DNA from: UBA2287 sp964479665 | GTDB taxonomy: Bacteria > Bacteroidota > Bacteroidia > Bacteroidales > Tenuifilaceae | Assembly (NCBI GenBank): GCA_964479665.1 | Contig: CAYZNN010000001.1 | Coordinates: forward strand, 1 to 64,000 | Direction: 5' to 3' | DNA: 64,000 nt | In this document: in pieces, positions 1 to 8,711 of the stretch | How positions within the stretch are numbered: the stretch's first letter is position 1 | Layout of the letters: each line of letters opens with the position of its first letter | Program-made: the position numbers and the translations under genes | Notes under the pieces: model-generated | The model's database searches: none | Seen by the model: the letters and a program-made list of their open reading frames with translations, nothing else | What the model was told of the DNA's origin: nothing

Positions 1-18
1 TGAGGGAATAGAAAATTA

Positions 19-519
19 TTATTCAACGCTTCCATGGAAGGTATACTTTGTTAGTATACCTTTTTTGTTGAATATGAATTTAACTTTTCTGTTTCCATGG
101 GATATAATTAAGGTGTCTCCCCCGCTTTCGTCAATACCAATAATTGAACTTATAACTTTGTTCCGTGGAGAACCAACACCAATTCCGTTTGCCAAAACTA
201 TTTCTTTGTTTGATATGCTTCCACCTAGCAAACTTACGCGATTGAAATTCGACTTGTGAAATAAAACGGATGATTGCTTAAACTTAAGATTAATTAGTGT
301 GTCTATTGGCTTCGAATATTCCATGTTTCGTTGAACCATTTTTACTGCTCTGGTACCTTTGGGTAAATAATTTATGTACGAGTTAATGTTTTCATCAATT
401 CCAAAGGGCGATTCAACTAGATTTTGCAATTGGATAGTTGATATGTCAGGTACTTTACTACTCTGTTGAGCCACACATGCAGTAAGTAGTATCGAGCACA
501 AAAATATTCCTCTTTTCAT
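19..519 (-). CDS. small lipoprotein of unknown function
   Basis: The protein is about 166 residues and I do not recognise its family. I chose the start at MKRG because it gives a compact lipoprotein signal peptide ending in the lipobox LLTAC; the reading frame extends 8 codons further upstream (to 543), which would put charged residues before the signal. After the lipid-anchored cysteine there is a short Gln/Ser linker and then a mixed alpha/beta-looking soluble domain without obvious catalytic motifs. The C-terminal part has a short repeated-strand pattern (THGNRKVKF-like) that could be a beta-sandwich. It is transcribed divergently from the secreted protease downstream. It is probably exported and anchored to the inner or outer membrane; no function is assigned. 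Confidence 0.7.
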   Translation of the reverse strand: MKRGIFLCSILLTACVAQQSSKVPDISTIQLQNLVESPFGIDENINSYINYLPKGTRAVKMVQRNMEYSKPIDTLINLKFKQSSVLFHKSNFNRVSLLGGSISNKEIVLANGIGVGSPRNKVISSIIGIDESGGDTLIISHGNRKVKFIFNKKGILTKYTFHGSVE

Positions 520-656
520 GTTATCTATATAATTGGTTACCAATGAAAGCAGTTCGAAGTGTGTAATATAATGACCCTAAAATAGTAAAAAAAAATGAGT
601 AAAACTCTTGTTTCGCCATAAGTTTCTTAACTTAGCCCCAAACAAAACTTTACAAA

Positions 657-3527
657 ATGAACAGGAAAAATTACCTTAAAAGAATTGTATACCACATTGT
701 TTGCTTTGCAATGATTGGTTACTTTACCGCAGGAGGCTTCGCTTATTCTCAGGGAGTTGTACCCCCAAGTTTGAAGTATTCCATCGATATTGCCAAGATG
801 GACGCTCGCATTTATTCACCCGATGCCTATCAGCTAGAGAAACTTTATAGAGTCGATAACGGTAAAGATGGATTACCGCTTCAGGCAGGTTTCTCAATTA
901 AAACAGCATTGAACTTTAATAACGCTGGGCAAATTTTCAATTGGCCCAGCGGTGAAAGAAGTTGGATTTTGAAAATTATTGTTAACGATGCACCATCAAT
1001 TCTTTTAACATTTGAGGATGTTGCATTGCCTGAAGGAGCTAGTATTTTTGTTTATTCTCCAATCGAAGGGAAACCAATTGCTGTTCTTTCTGCCAAGGAT
1101 GTTGTTTCGAAGACCCTAAGTTGCCCTGTTGTTACAGGGAGCGAAGTGGTAATTGAATATGTTGAAACGACTCTGAGCAACGGGTTCAGTGGTAAATTTA
1201 GCATAAGCGACGTAGTATTTATAGCAAATGGTTTGGATGCCCTTAGTTCGAAAGATCTAGGCGAATCAGACCCTTGCCAAGTAAATATTAACTGTACCGA
1301 AGGAAATAACTGGCAACTGCAAAAAAGAGGTGTGGCTCGCATCTTGTTCCGCGAGGGTAGTGGCTGGTACTGGTGCTCAGGTACCCTAATTAATAATACG
1401 GCACAGGATGCCAAACCTTACTTTTTAACGGCCGAACACTGCGGAGGAAGCGCATCGGCTGCCGATCGAAATGTTTGGCAGTTCTACTTCAACTACGAGC
1501 GTGCTACCTGCGCTAATACTGGAACTCCACCAACCAATCTGATAACTGGCTGTACATTATTGGCGAAAGGGCCTATAAGTGGTGGCTCCGATTTTCAATT
1601 GGTTGAACTTTCCTCTGCTCCGCAGCAGTCTTGGAACCCATATTACAACGGATGGAGTAGAAACACAACAGGTTCCTTATCGGGTGTGAGCATTCATCAC
1701 CCCAGTGGCGATGCTAAGAAAATATCAACCTACACAACTCAACTAACCTCTGCGTCACCTAATATTGGGGGTAGTTTAATGGCAACCAATTCTGCTTGGC
1801 GTGTTAACTGGAGTGCAACTGCCAATGGGCATGGTGTAACAGAAGGCGGTTCCTCGGGTTCACCCATTTTTAATGCCGACGGATTAGTAGTTGGAACGCT
1901 TTCTGGTGGAGCATCAACCTGTACTAATCCTACCTTGGCAGATTACTACGGTAAATTCGATTACCACTGGCAATCCAATGGTGCAACTAATGCCGATAGG
2001 CTCGCTCCTTGGCTCGACCCGAATAGTTCTAACCCAACAAGTCTTGGGGGTTTCGATCCCTATGCTGGTTTATTTGCTGAATTTGTTGCCAACACTACTC
2101 AAATATATGTGAACGGAAGCGTAACGTTTACCGATCTTTCTGCCGGTGGAACCATTTCGAGCTGGTCGTGGAACTTTGGCGAGGGTGCAAACCCTGCTAC
2201 CGCAACTGGTCAGGGTCCTCATACTGTTACTTATACTACAGTTGGGCAAAAAACGGTAACCCTAACTATTAATGGCGACATAATTAAAACCAAAGTTAAC
2301 TATATAAATGTAGCTCCTTCCATTTTTGTTGCTCCAAGTGGACTTGCTGCTCAGGTTCAGAACGACAAGGATGTACATTTGACTTGGAACTATCCTGCCA
2401 TTCTAAATACTGAAGGCTTTGAGGGGTACGACAATTTTGCCCTTTCATTTGCTCCTTGGATACAGCACGATGTTGATGGAAGGCCAACTTACAACATTGA
2501 GAATACCACATTTACTAACCAAGGGTATACTGGTAGTTTTATTATTTTTAATCATGCTGCAACTACTCCAGCTCTTTCTGCATCTTGGGCCGCTCGAACA
2601 GGTGAAAAATCAGCTATTTGTTTTGATGCCGTCCCTGATGGTGCGATAACTACAAACAACGATTGGTTAGTATCACCACGAATTAAAGTCCAATCCGGCT
2701 ACTCACTAAAGTTCTGGGCTAAATCAATTACCGAACAGTGGGGGCTTGAAAGGTTAAAGGTTGGCATATCAACAACTGGTTCTAATCCTGCCGATTTCAC
2801 AATAATATCGCCGGGCTCATACCTATCTGTTCCTACGGACTGGACAGAATATACCTATAGTTTATCTTCTTATATAGGTAACTATATTCGTTTTGCACTA
2901 AACTGCGTTTCAGCCGATGCCTTTGCCCTTTTAATCGATGATATTAGCGTAACCGATGGTTCAGGCAAAACAGTTTTTGCACAAGGGTTTGAAAACTTAC
3001 CCGTTGCAAGTGAGCATATGGTAAAAGCATTACCCACCGGTGAATCACCCAAAGCTCAAATGTTAGGGGAGAAGGAAATGATGGAGATTTCGGGATACAA
3101 GGTGTATCGCAACGATGTGGCTATAGCTACACTTACAAACCCCGACGTGCTTGAATATAACGATACCAACTTGCCAATTGGCGAATTTACTTATAAAGTT
3201 TCAGCCACCTACTCTTCACCCGAAGGCGAGTCTGTCCCCTCCAATACCGTAAGCGTTACCATAACCGATACGGGTATTATTCCTGATGAATTGAGTTCTG
3301 TTAACGTTTTCCCCAATCCATTTAACCAGCAAATAAGCATTGCCAACGCTCAGCGAGTAAAACATGTAGAAGTTACGAATGTACTTGGGCAAAAGGTAAT
3401 AACCTTTGTTAATAATGGGAATGAGATGTTAAGTATCGAAACGTCGAAGTTGCCAACAGGGGTTTATATAATTAATATAATCTCGGTTGAGAATTCGAGC
3501 AGAATTGTGAAAATGATTAAAAGGTAA
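657..3527 (+). CDS. secreted trypsin-like (lysyl endopeptidase-like) serine protease with T9SS sorting domain
   Basis: This is a multidomain exported protease of 956 residues. Residues 1-32 are a signal peptide. The S1-type peptidase domain spans about 220-460 and shows the triad: His in FLTAEHC (about 260), Asp in GGSDFQL (about 309) and Ser in GGSSGSP (about 400). Cysteine-rich surroundings and the HHPSGD segment resemble lysyl endopeptidases. A PKD domain follows (about 475-555, with SWSWNFG), then a choice-of-anchor/cleaved-adhesin-type jelly roll (about 585-765, ending LLIDDISV), an FN3-like segment (about 800-870), and a C-terminal type A T9SS signal beginning VNVFPNPF and ending with a basic tail. 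The family reaction is hydrolysis of proteins after basic residues. Secretion across the outer membrane by the type IX system is inferred from the C-terminal signal. The precise specificity is not proven. It appears monocistronic, with its own hairpin terminator. Confidence 0.9.
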   Translation: MNRKNYLKRIVYHIVCFAMIGYFTAGGFAYSQGVVPPSLKYSIDIAKMDARIYSPDAYQLEKLYRVDNGKDGLPLQAGFSIKTALNFNNAGQIFNWPSGERSWILKIIVNDAPSILLTFEDVALPEGASIFVYSPIEGKPIAVLSAKDVVSKTLSCPVVTGSEVVIEYVETTLSNGFSGKFSISDVVFIANGLDALSSKDLGESDPCQVNINCTEGNNWQLQKRGVARILFREGSGWYWCSGTLINNTAQDAKPYFLTAEHCGGSASAADRNVWQFYFNYERATCANTGTPPTNLITGCTLLAKGPISGGSDFQLVELSSAPQQSWNPYYNGWSRNTTGSLSGVSIHHPSGDAKKISTYTTQLTSASPNIGGSLMATNSAWRVNWSATANGHGVTEGGSSGSPIFNADGLVVGTLSGGASTCTNPTLADYYGKFDYHWQSNGATNADRLAPWLDPNSSNPTSLGGFDPYAGLFAEFVANTTQIYVNGSVTFTDLSAGGTISSWSWNFGEGANPATATGQGPHTVTYTTVGQKTVTLTINGDIIKTKVNYINVAPSIFVAPSGLAAQVQNDKDVHLTWNYPAILNTEGFEGYDNFALSFAPWIQHDVDGRPTYNIENTTFTNQGYTGSFIIFNHAATTPALSASWAARTGEKSAICFDAVPDGAITTNNDWLVSPRIKVQSGYSLKFWAKSITEQWGLERLKVGISTTGSNPADFTIISPGSYLSVPTDWTEYTYSLSSYIGNYIRFALNCVSADAFALLIDDISVTDGSGKTVFAQGFENLPVASEHMVKALPTGESPKAQMLGEKEMMEISGYKVYRNDVAIATLTNPDVLEYNDTNLPIGEFTYKVSATYSSPEGESVPSNTVSVTITDTGIIPDELSSVNVFPNPFNQQISIANAQRVKHVEVTNVLGQKVITFVNNGNEMLSIETSKLPTGVYIINIISVENSSRIVKMIKR

Positions 3528-3548
3528 CTATAAGTTAACCATTCTTCT

Positions 3549-3590
3549 AACAGGTGAGGCCGACAAATATAATTGTCGGCCTCGCCTGTT
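3549..3590 (+). terminator. hairpin terminator after the protease gene
   Basis: An 18-bp inverted repeat (3549-3566 with 3573-3590) with one G-U wobble and a 6-base loop lies 21 bases past the protease stop codon. The following sequence is AT-rich but lacks a clean T-run, so it may slow or end transcription rather than be a textbook terminator. It separates the protease from the ribosomal promoters. Confidence 0.7.
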
Positions 3591-3615
3591 TAATTCAAAA
3601 TTAATTAAAATCGGT

Positions 3616-3646
3616 TTTGTTTTTAAAATAAATAGGTATACCTTTG
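3616..3646 (+). promoter_or_regulatory. promoter P1 of the ribosomal cluster
   Basis: TTTG (3616-3619), a 19-base spacer and TACCTTTG (3639-3646) match the Bacteroidota housekeeping promoter consensus (-33 TTTG, -7 TAnnTTTG). The -7 element overlaps the palindrome GGTATACC. Transcription would start near 3653 and give a leader of about 125 bases that contains a small TGCTG-T5-CAGCA hairpin (3662-3676). Confidence 0.75.
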
Positions 3647-3704
3647 CGCCCGCATTTGGAATGCTGTTTTTCAGCACAATGCAAAAAGAAAGTGAAGGAA
3701 ATGT

Positions 3705-3734
3705 TTTGGTATTCAGCAAAAAACAATACCTTTG
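3705..3734 (+). promoter_or_regulatory. promoter P2 of the ribosomal cluster
   Basis: TTTG (3705-3708), an 18-base spacer and TACCTTTG (3727-3734) form a second consensus promoter with the same -7 sequence as P1. It lies about 40 bases before the rpsL start, so the leader would be short. The inverted repeat GGTATT...AATACC (3708-3730) spans the core promoter. Confidence 0.7.
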
Positions 3735-3776
3735 CAAGCCATTTTTGGATTTTTTTAATCTAACATACATGTTTAT

Positions 3777-4154
3777 ATGCCTACAATTCAGCAACTTGTA
3801 AGAAAAGGGAGGACGAAGCTTGTCGATAAAAGCAAGTCGCCGGCACTCACCGGTTGTCCTCAGCGTCGCGGGGTATGTGTACGCGTGTACACCACTACCC
3901 CTAAAAAGCCAAATTCGGCTATGAGAAAGGTTGCCAGGGTTAGGCTTACCAATCAAATGGAGGTAACCGCCTACATTCCTGGAGAAGGTCACAACTTGCA
4001 GGAGCACTCAATAGTGCTTATCCGCGGGGGAAGGGTAAAAGACCTACCTGGAGTTCGCTATCACATTATTCGTGGAACACTCGACGCTTCAGGTGTTGAA
4101 GGTCGTAATCAGCGACGCTCCAAGTACGGAACTAAGAGACCTAAGAAAAAGTAA
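3777..4154 (+). CDS. rpsL: 30S ribosomal protein S12
   Basis: S12 sits at the decoding centre of the small subunit and controls accuracy. The 125-residue length and the segments TTPKKPNSAMRK and PGVRYHIIRG are diagnostic. The two lysines at the streptomycin-response position (KK before PNS) are the sensitive-type residues, and the aspartate in KDLPG, the site of beta-methylthiolation in other bacteria, is present. It is the first gene of the str operon here, directly after two tandem promoters and 24 bases before rpsG. The C-terminus is strongly basic, as usual. Confidence 0.98.
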   Translation: MPTIQQLVRKGRTKLVDKSKSPALTGCPQRRGVCVRVYTTTPKKPNSAMRKVARVRLTNQMEVTAYIPGEGHNLQEHSIVLIRGGRVKDLPGVRYHIIRGTLDASGVEGRNQRRSKYGTKRPKKK

Positions 4155-4178
4155 GTTAACGCTTAACTGTTTATTGCA

Positions 4179-4655
4179 ATGAGAAAAGCTAAACCAAAAA
4201 AGAGAGTCCTCCTTCCCGACCCAAAGTATCACGACGTGTTGGTTACACGTTTTGTAAATAACCTTATGTACAGCGGAAAGAAGAGTAAAGCGTACGATAT
4301 TTTTTACGATGCACTCGATATAGTGGGTGGTAAAATGAAGGATGCCGAACAGAAACCCCTTGAGATTTTTAAAAAAGCGCTCGAGAATGTAACTCCTCAA
4401 GTTGAAGTAAAAAGCCGCCGAGTAGGTGGAGCAACATTTCAAGTACCCATGGAAGTTCGTCCCGATCGCAAAATTTCGCTCTCCATGAAAAACCTTATCC
4501 TGTTTTCGCGTAAGCGCTCTGGAAAAGGAATGAGCGAAAAGTTAGCCGCTGAGATTATGGCCGCTTTCAATGAAGAGGGAGCCGCATTCAAACGTAAAGA
4601 GGATATGCACAAAATGGCAGAAGCCAACAAGGCATTTGCCCATTTCCGATTCTAA
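4179..4655 (+). CDS. rpsG: 30S ribosomal protein S7
   Basis: S7 is the primary assembly protein of the 30S head and contacts E-site tRNA. The 158-residue product is close to the family length. The N-terminus MRKAKPKKR, the segment PQVEVKSRRVGGATFQVPMEV (quoted in part: VKSRRVGGATFQVP) and the C-terminal HKMAEANKAFAHFRF are typical. The gene lies between rpsL and fusA with gaps of 24 and 31 bases, the classical str order. No leader structure for S7 autoregulation was recognisable by eye. Confidence 0.98.
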   Translation: MRKAKPKKRVLLPDPKYHDVLVTRFVNNLMYSGKKSKAYDIFYDALDIVGGKMKDAEQKPLEIFKKALENVTPQVEVKSRRVGGATFQVPMEVRPDRKISLSMKNLILFSRKRSGKGMSEKLAAEIMAAFNEEGAAFKRKEDMHKMAEANKAFAHFRF

Positions 4656-4686
4656 ACATTGTAATAAAAAGGGAAGAGAGACATAA

Positions 4687-6804
4687 ATGAGTAAGGATTT
4701 AAGGTTTACCCGGAATATAGGAATAATGGCCCACATCGACGCCGGTAAAACAACCACTACCGAGCGTATTCTTTTTTACACGGGTAAAACACATAGAATT
4801 GGAGAGGTTCACGATGGCGCAGCCACCATGGACTGGATGGTGCAGGAGCAGGAGAGGGGTATTACTATTACCTCTGCAGCAACAACTACATTTTGGAACT
4901 ACAATAACAAACAGTATCAAGTAAACGTAATTGACACTCCAGGTCACGTCGATTTTACAGTTGAGGTAGAGCGCTCGCTTAGGGTTCTCGATGGAGCTGT
5001 TGCTGTTTTTTGCGCAGTTGGCGGTGTTGAACCCCAAAGTGAAACAGTGTGGCGCCAAGCCGATAGGTACAAAGTACCTCGCCTCGCTTTCATTAATAAA
5101 ATGGATCGCCCTGGAGCCGATTTCTTTACTGTAATTTCGCAAATCAACGAACGACTTGGTGCTCGTCCCATACCCATACAAATACCTATAGGTGCTGAGG
5201 ATTCATTCAATGGAGTGGTAGACTTGATTGAAAATAAGGCAGTTATTTGGTTCGAAGACGAAAAAACAAAAACAACCCAATATCGCCTTGAGGATGTGCC
5301 AACCGATATGGTTGATGAGGTTAACGAATGGCGCGAAAAGCTTATTGAAGCAGTGGCTGAATACAACGACGATTTGCTCGAGCGCTTTTTCGACGATCCT
5401 CATTCTATTACGAAGGAAGAGATAATTGAAACCATTCGCAAAGCGACCATCAATCTAGCCATTGTACCCGTTCTTTGTGGAGCAGCATTTAAGAATAAAG
5501 GCATTCAGCGCTTGCTCGATGCCGTTATAGCCTTTTTGCCAAGCCCTATCGACATTGGTGCAGTTACCGGACAACACCCCGATAGCGGGAAGGATATTGT
5601 ACGGAACCCCGATGCAGCAGAACCATTCTGTGGTTTAGCCTTTAAAATAGCTACCGATCCATACGTTGGTCGTTTGGCATTCATTAGGGTATACTCTGGT
5701 AAGCTAGAGAGCGGCAGTTACATATACAATACCCGAAGCGGGAAAAAAGAGCGAATAAGCCGCTTATACCAAATGCACGCCAACAAGCAAAACCCCATTG
5801 AGGTTTGCGAAGCTGGCGATATTTGCGCTGCTGTTGGCTTTAAGGACCTGCGTACGGGCGATACCCTTTGCGAAGAGAAGCATCCTATAGTTCTCGAGTC
5901 GATGAATTTTCCAGAGCCTGTTATTGGACTTGCGGTTGAACCAAAAACACAGCAAGATTTGGATAAACTCAGTATGGCCCTTTACAAATTGGCCGAAGAG
6001 GATCCTACATTTCAGGTACATATCGATGAGGAAAGTGCCCAAACCGTTATTAGCGGAATGGGAGAACTGCACCTCGAAATTATTATCGATAGGCTTCGTC
6101 GTGAGTTCAAAATAGATATTAATCAGGGTGCACCCCAGGTTGCTTACAAAGAGGCTATTACCAAAGCCGTTGAGCATCGCGAGGTATTCAAAAAGCAAAG
6201 TGGTGGACGTGGTAAGTTCGCCGACATTATTGTTACCATTGGCCCCGCCGAAGATGGAGCAACTGGTCTCCAGTTCGTAGATGAGGTTAAGGGAGGCAAT
6301 ATTCCAAGGGAGTACATTCCTTCCGTTGAAAAAGGATTTACTCTTGCCATGAAAAATGGTGTTCTTGCAGGCTATGCTTTGCCTAGCCTTAAAGTAACAC
6401 TGAAAGATGGTTCATACCATGCAGTCGATTCAGATTCACTTTCTTTCGAAATCGCAGCCCGACAAGCGTTCCGACATGCATGCGCCAAAGCTAACCCTAT
6501 TCTTCTCGAACCCATTATGACCGTTGAGGTTGTAACCCCCGAGGAGTATATGGGCGATGTTATCGGTGATTTCAACAAAAGACGTGGCCAAATTCTTGGG
6601 ATGGAGTCGAAAGGCAACGCCCGGGTAATTAAGGCCAAAGTACCCTTATCCGAGCAATTCGGATATGTAACCGTTCTGCGTACGCTCACCTCTGGAAGAG
6701 CTACCTCGTCAATGGAATTTTCACACTATGCCGAGGTTCCTGCTAACGTATCGAAAGAGATTGTTGAGAAATCGCGCGGGAAAAATGTTAAGGAAGTCGA
6801 TTAA
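4687..6804 (+). CDS. fusA: elongation factor G
   Basis: This is the translational GTPase that drives translocation and, with ribosome recycling factor, recycling. The 705-residue length is full. The G motifs are all present: AHIDAGKTTTTE (G1), RGITITSA (G2/switch I), DTPGHVDF (G3), NKMD (G4) and CGAAFKNKG (G5 region). Domains II-V follow, with SGMGELHLEII in domain III and the GGRGKF and YVTVLRTLTSGRA segments in IV-V. Unlike many bacterial str operons there is no tuf gene after it; rpsJ follows at 20 bases, so str and S10 genes are fused into one cluster. Catalytic switch residues are intact, so it is a canonical EF-G rather than a GTPase-deficient paralogue. Confidence 0.98.
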   Translation: MSKDLRFTRNIGIMAHIDAGKTTTTERILFYTGKTHRIGEVHDGAATMDWMVQEQERGITITSAATTTFWNYNNKQYQVNVIDTPGHVDFTVEVERSLRVLDGAVAVFCAVGGVEPQSETVWRQADRYKVPRLAFINKMDRPGADFFTVISQINERLGARPIPIQIPIGAEDSFNGVVDLIENKAVIWFEDEKTKTTQYRLEDVPTDMVDEVNEWREKLIEAVAEYNDDLLERFFDDPHSITKEEIIETIRKATINLAIVPVLCGAAFKNKGIQRLLDAVIAFLPSPIDIGAVTGQHPDSGKDIVRNPDAAEPFCGLAFKIATDPYVGRLAFIRVYSGKLESGSYIYNTRSGKKERISRLYQMHANKQNPIEVCEAGDICAAVGFKDLRTGDTLCEEKHPIVLESMNFPEPVIGLAVEPKTQQDLDKLSMALYKLAEEDPTFQVHIDEESAQTVISGMGELHLEIIIDRLRREFKIDINQGAPQVAYKEAITKAVEHREVFKKQSGGRGKFADIIVTIGPAEDGATGLQFVDEVKGGNIPREYIPSVEKGFTLAMKNGVLAGYALPSLKVTLKDGSYHAVDSDSLSFEIAARQAFRHACAKANPILLEPIMTVEVVTPEEYMGDVIGDFNKRRGQILGMESKGNARVIKAKVPLSEQFGYVTVLRTLTSGRATSSMEFSHYAEVPANVSKEIVEKSRGKNVKEVD

Positions 6805-6824
6805 TTATCTACAATTATTGTAAA

Positions 6825-7130
6825 ATGAGCCAGAAGATCAGAATCAAACTGAAATCTTACGATCACAACCTGGTGGACAAGTCGGCCGAGAAGATCGTAA
6901 AGACTGTAAAGTCAACGGGTGCTGTGGTGAATGGACCCATTCCCCTTCCCACCCACAAACGCATCTTCACAGTTAACCGTTCCACCTTTGTGAACAAGAA
7001 GTCGAGGGAGCAATTTCAATTAAGTTCCTTCAAGAGACTACTCGACATCTACAGCTCCACCCCCAAGACGATTGATGCCCTCATGAAACTTGAGTTGCCC
7101 AGTGGAGTCGAAGTAGAAATTAAAGTATGA
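6825..7130 (+). CDS. rpsJ: 30S ribosomal protein S10
   Basis: S10 is a 30S head protein that in other bacteria also joins the NusB antitermination complex. It is 101 residues, standard for the family. The segments IRIKLKSYDHNLVD, GPIPLPTHKR and the C-terminal LPSGVEVEIKV are diagnostic. It opens the S10 portion of the cluster, 20 bases after fusA and 24 before rplC. Codon use from here is visibly richer in C/G third positions than in flanking genes, as expected for very highly expressed genes. Confidence 0.98.
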   Translation: MSQKIRIKLKSYDHNLVDKSAEKIVKTVKSTGAVVNGPIPLPTHKRIFTVNRSTFVNKKSREQFQLSSFKRLLDIYSSTPKTIDALMKLELPSGVEVEIKV

Positions 7131-7154
7131 GTGTAATTTAATTAGTAAAGCGTA

Positions 7155-7772
7155 ATGGCAGGAATTATTGGACGAAAAATCGGAATGACTTCCGTTTTCG
7201 GCGCTGATGGGAAAAACATCCCATGCACCGTTATTGAGGCTGGGCCCTGCGTTGTCACACAAGTTAAAACGCTGGAGAATGATGGCTATGAAGCCCTCCA
7301 GTTAGCTTTTGATGACAAGAAGGAGAAGCACACCAGCAAGCCTCTTCTGGGACATTTCCAGAAAGCGAACACTACCCCCAAGCGTAAGGTGGCCGAGTTT
7401 AAGAATTGGAACACCGAGTACAAGTTGGGCGATTTGATCACCGCTGAAATCTTCCTCGAAGACCGTTGGATCGATGTTACCGGCATTTCCAAGGGAAAAG
7501 GTTTTCAGGGTGTAATTAAAAGACATGGTTTCTCTGGCGTTGGTGGACAAACCCACGGCCAGCACAACCGCTTGCGTGCGCCAGGTTCTATGGGTGCTAG
7601 CTCATTCCCCAGCAGGGTATTCCCCGGAAAACGCCTAGCAGGAAGAACAGGTGGCGACCAGGTTAAAATTATCAACCTGCGACTTCTTAAGGTAATCCCA
7701 GAGAATAACCTTCTCATTGTAAAAGGCTCTATTCCTGGTGCAAAAGGTTCATATTTAATCATTGAGAAGTAA
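7155..7772 (+). CDS. rplC: 50S ribosomal protein L3
   Basis: L3 is an early-assembling 50S protein whose central loop reaches toward the peptidyl transferase centre. The 205-residue product starts MAGIIGRKIGMTSVF and contains the loop region KRHGFSGVGGQTHGQ followed by GSMGASSFPSRVFPGKR, all conserved. The stop codon TAA shares its last A with the ATG of rplD, a one-base overlap that favours translational coupling of L3 and L4. Confidence 0.98.
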   Translation: MAGIIGRKIGMTSVFGADGKNIPCTVIEAGPCVVTQVKTLENDGYEALQLAFDDKKEKHTSKPLLGHFQKANTTPKRKVAEFKNWNTEYKLGDLITAEIFLEDRWIDVTGISKGKGFQGVIKRHGFSGVGGQTHGQHNRLRAPGSMGASSFPSRVFPGKRLAGRTGGDQVKIINLRLLKVIPENNLLIVKGSIPGAKGSYLIIEK

Positions 7773-8401
7773 TGGAAATAAGTGTTTTAAATATTCAGGG
7801 GAAGGAAACCGGCCGTAAGGTTGAATTGAGCGATGATATTTTTGGCATTGAACCCAATGATCATGCAATCTACCTCGATGTAAAGCAGTACCTCGCCAAC
7901 CAAAGGCAAGGCACACACAAATCGAAGCAACGTAACGAGGTTGCCGGTAGCACCCGCAAACTGAAAAAACAAAAAGGTACTGGAACAGCACGTGCTGGTT
8001 CCATAAAATCTCCCCTTTTCCGTGGAGGTGGCCGTGTGTTTGGCCCTCAACCCCGCGACTACAGTTTTAAACTGAACAAGAAACTGAAGCAGTTAGCTCG
8101 GAAAAGTGCTCTCGCATACAAGGCTAAGGGTAATTCAATAATGGTGGTTGAAGATTTTGCCATTGAAACTCCCAGAACCAAGGAATACGTAAGTTTCATT
8201 AAAAATCTGAACTTGGACAATAAAAAGTCGCTTTACATTATTAGCGAGCCAAATAAAAATATATATTTGTCGTCCAGAAATTTAGAGCGAAGCAAGGTGT
8301 CAATTGCCTCATCCATAAATACATACGAAATTATGAATGCAGGTACATTGGTTCTGGCTGAGAGTTCAGTTGAAGCGATTAAAAAATTGTTTAACCAGTA
8401 A
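7772..8401 (+). CDS. rplD: 50S ribosomal protein L4
   Basis: L4 lines the peptide exit tunnel with its extended loop, seen here as KQKGTGTARAGSIKSP and RGGGRVFGPQPRDY (about residues 65-95). Length 209 residues is normal. The start overlaps the rplC stop by one base. In Escherichia coli L4 represses its own operon through the leader; no equivalent structure is evident here because rpsJ is preceded directly by fusA. rplW follows at 14 bases. Confidence 0.98.
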   Translation: MEISVLNIQGKETGRKVELSDDIFGIEPNDHAIYLDVKQYLANQRQGTHKSKQRNEVAGSTRKLKKQKGTGTARAGSIKSPLFRGGGRVFGPQPRDYSFKLNKKLKQLARKSALAYKAKGNSIMVVEDFAIETPRTKEYVSFIKNLNLDNKKSLYIISEPNKNIYLSSRNLERSKVSIASSINTYEIMNAGTLVLAESSVEAIKKLFNQ

Positions 8402-8415
8402 TAAGCCCTGTAGCC

Positions 8416-8706
8416 ATGAATATTTTAATTAGGCCTTTGGTAACCGAGAAAATGACCCAGTTGGGAGAGAAACTCAATAAGTATGGGTTCATTGTTGAGA
8501 AAAAGGCCAACCGATTACAGGTGAAGCAAGCTGTTGAAGATATCTACGGAGTTAAAGTAGAATCTGTAAATACTATGCGTTACGGCGGAAAACGTAAGGT
8601 GCGTTATACTCGTGCTGGTGTTTTAGCTGGAAAAACCAATAGTTTCAAAAAAGCTATTGTAACGCTTAAAGAAGGTGAAAAGATTGACTTTTTTAGCAAC
8701 ATTTAA
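8416..8706 (+). CDS. rplW: 50S ribosomal protein L23
   Basis: L23 stands at the tunnel exit, where it docks trigger factor and the signal recognition particle. The 96-residue protein begins MNILIRPLVTEKM and has the segment VNTMRYGGKRKVRYTR typical of the family. It lies 5 bases before rplB within the S10 group. The order rplD-rplW-rplB is the conserved bacterial order. Confidence 0.97.
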   Translation: MNILIRPLVTEKMTQLGEKLNKYGFIVEKKANRLQVKQAVEDIYGVKVESVNTMRYGGKRKVRYTRAGVLAGKTNSFKKAIVTLKEGEKIDFFSNI

Positions 8707-8711
8707 GTAAA

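Noticed and set aside
65..259. Plus-strand open frame opposite the small lipoprotein
   Set aside because: It is fully antisense to a gene with a clear signal peptide and lipobox and has no recognisable domain.
3528..4007. Minus-strand open frame over the rpsL promoters and gene
   Set aside because: It covers a strong hairpin, two promoters and S12 on the other strand; the translation has no family pattern.
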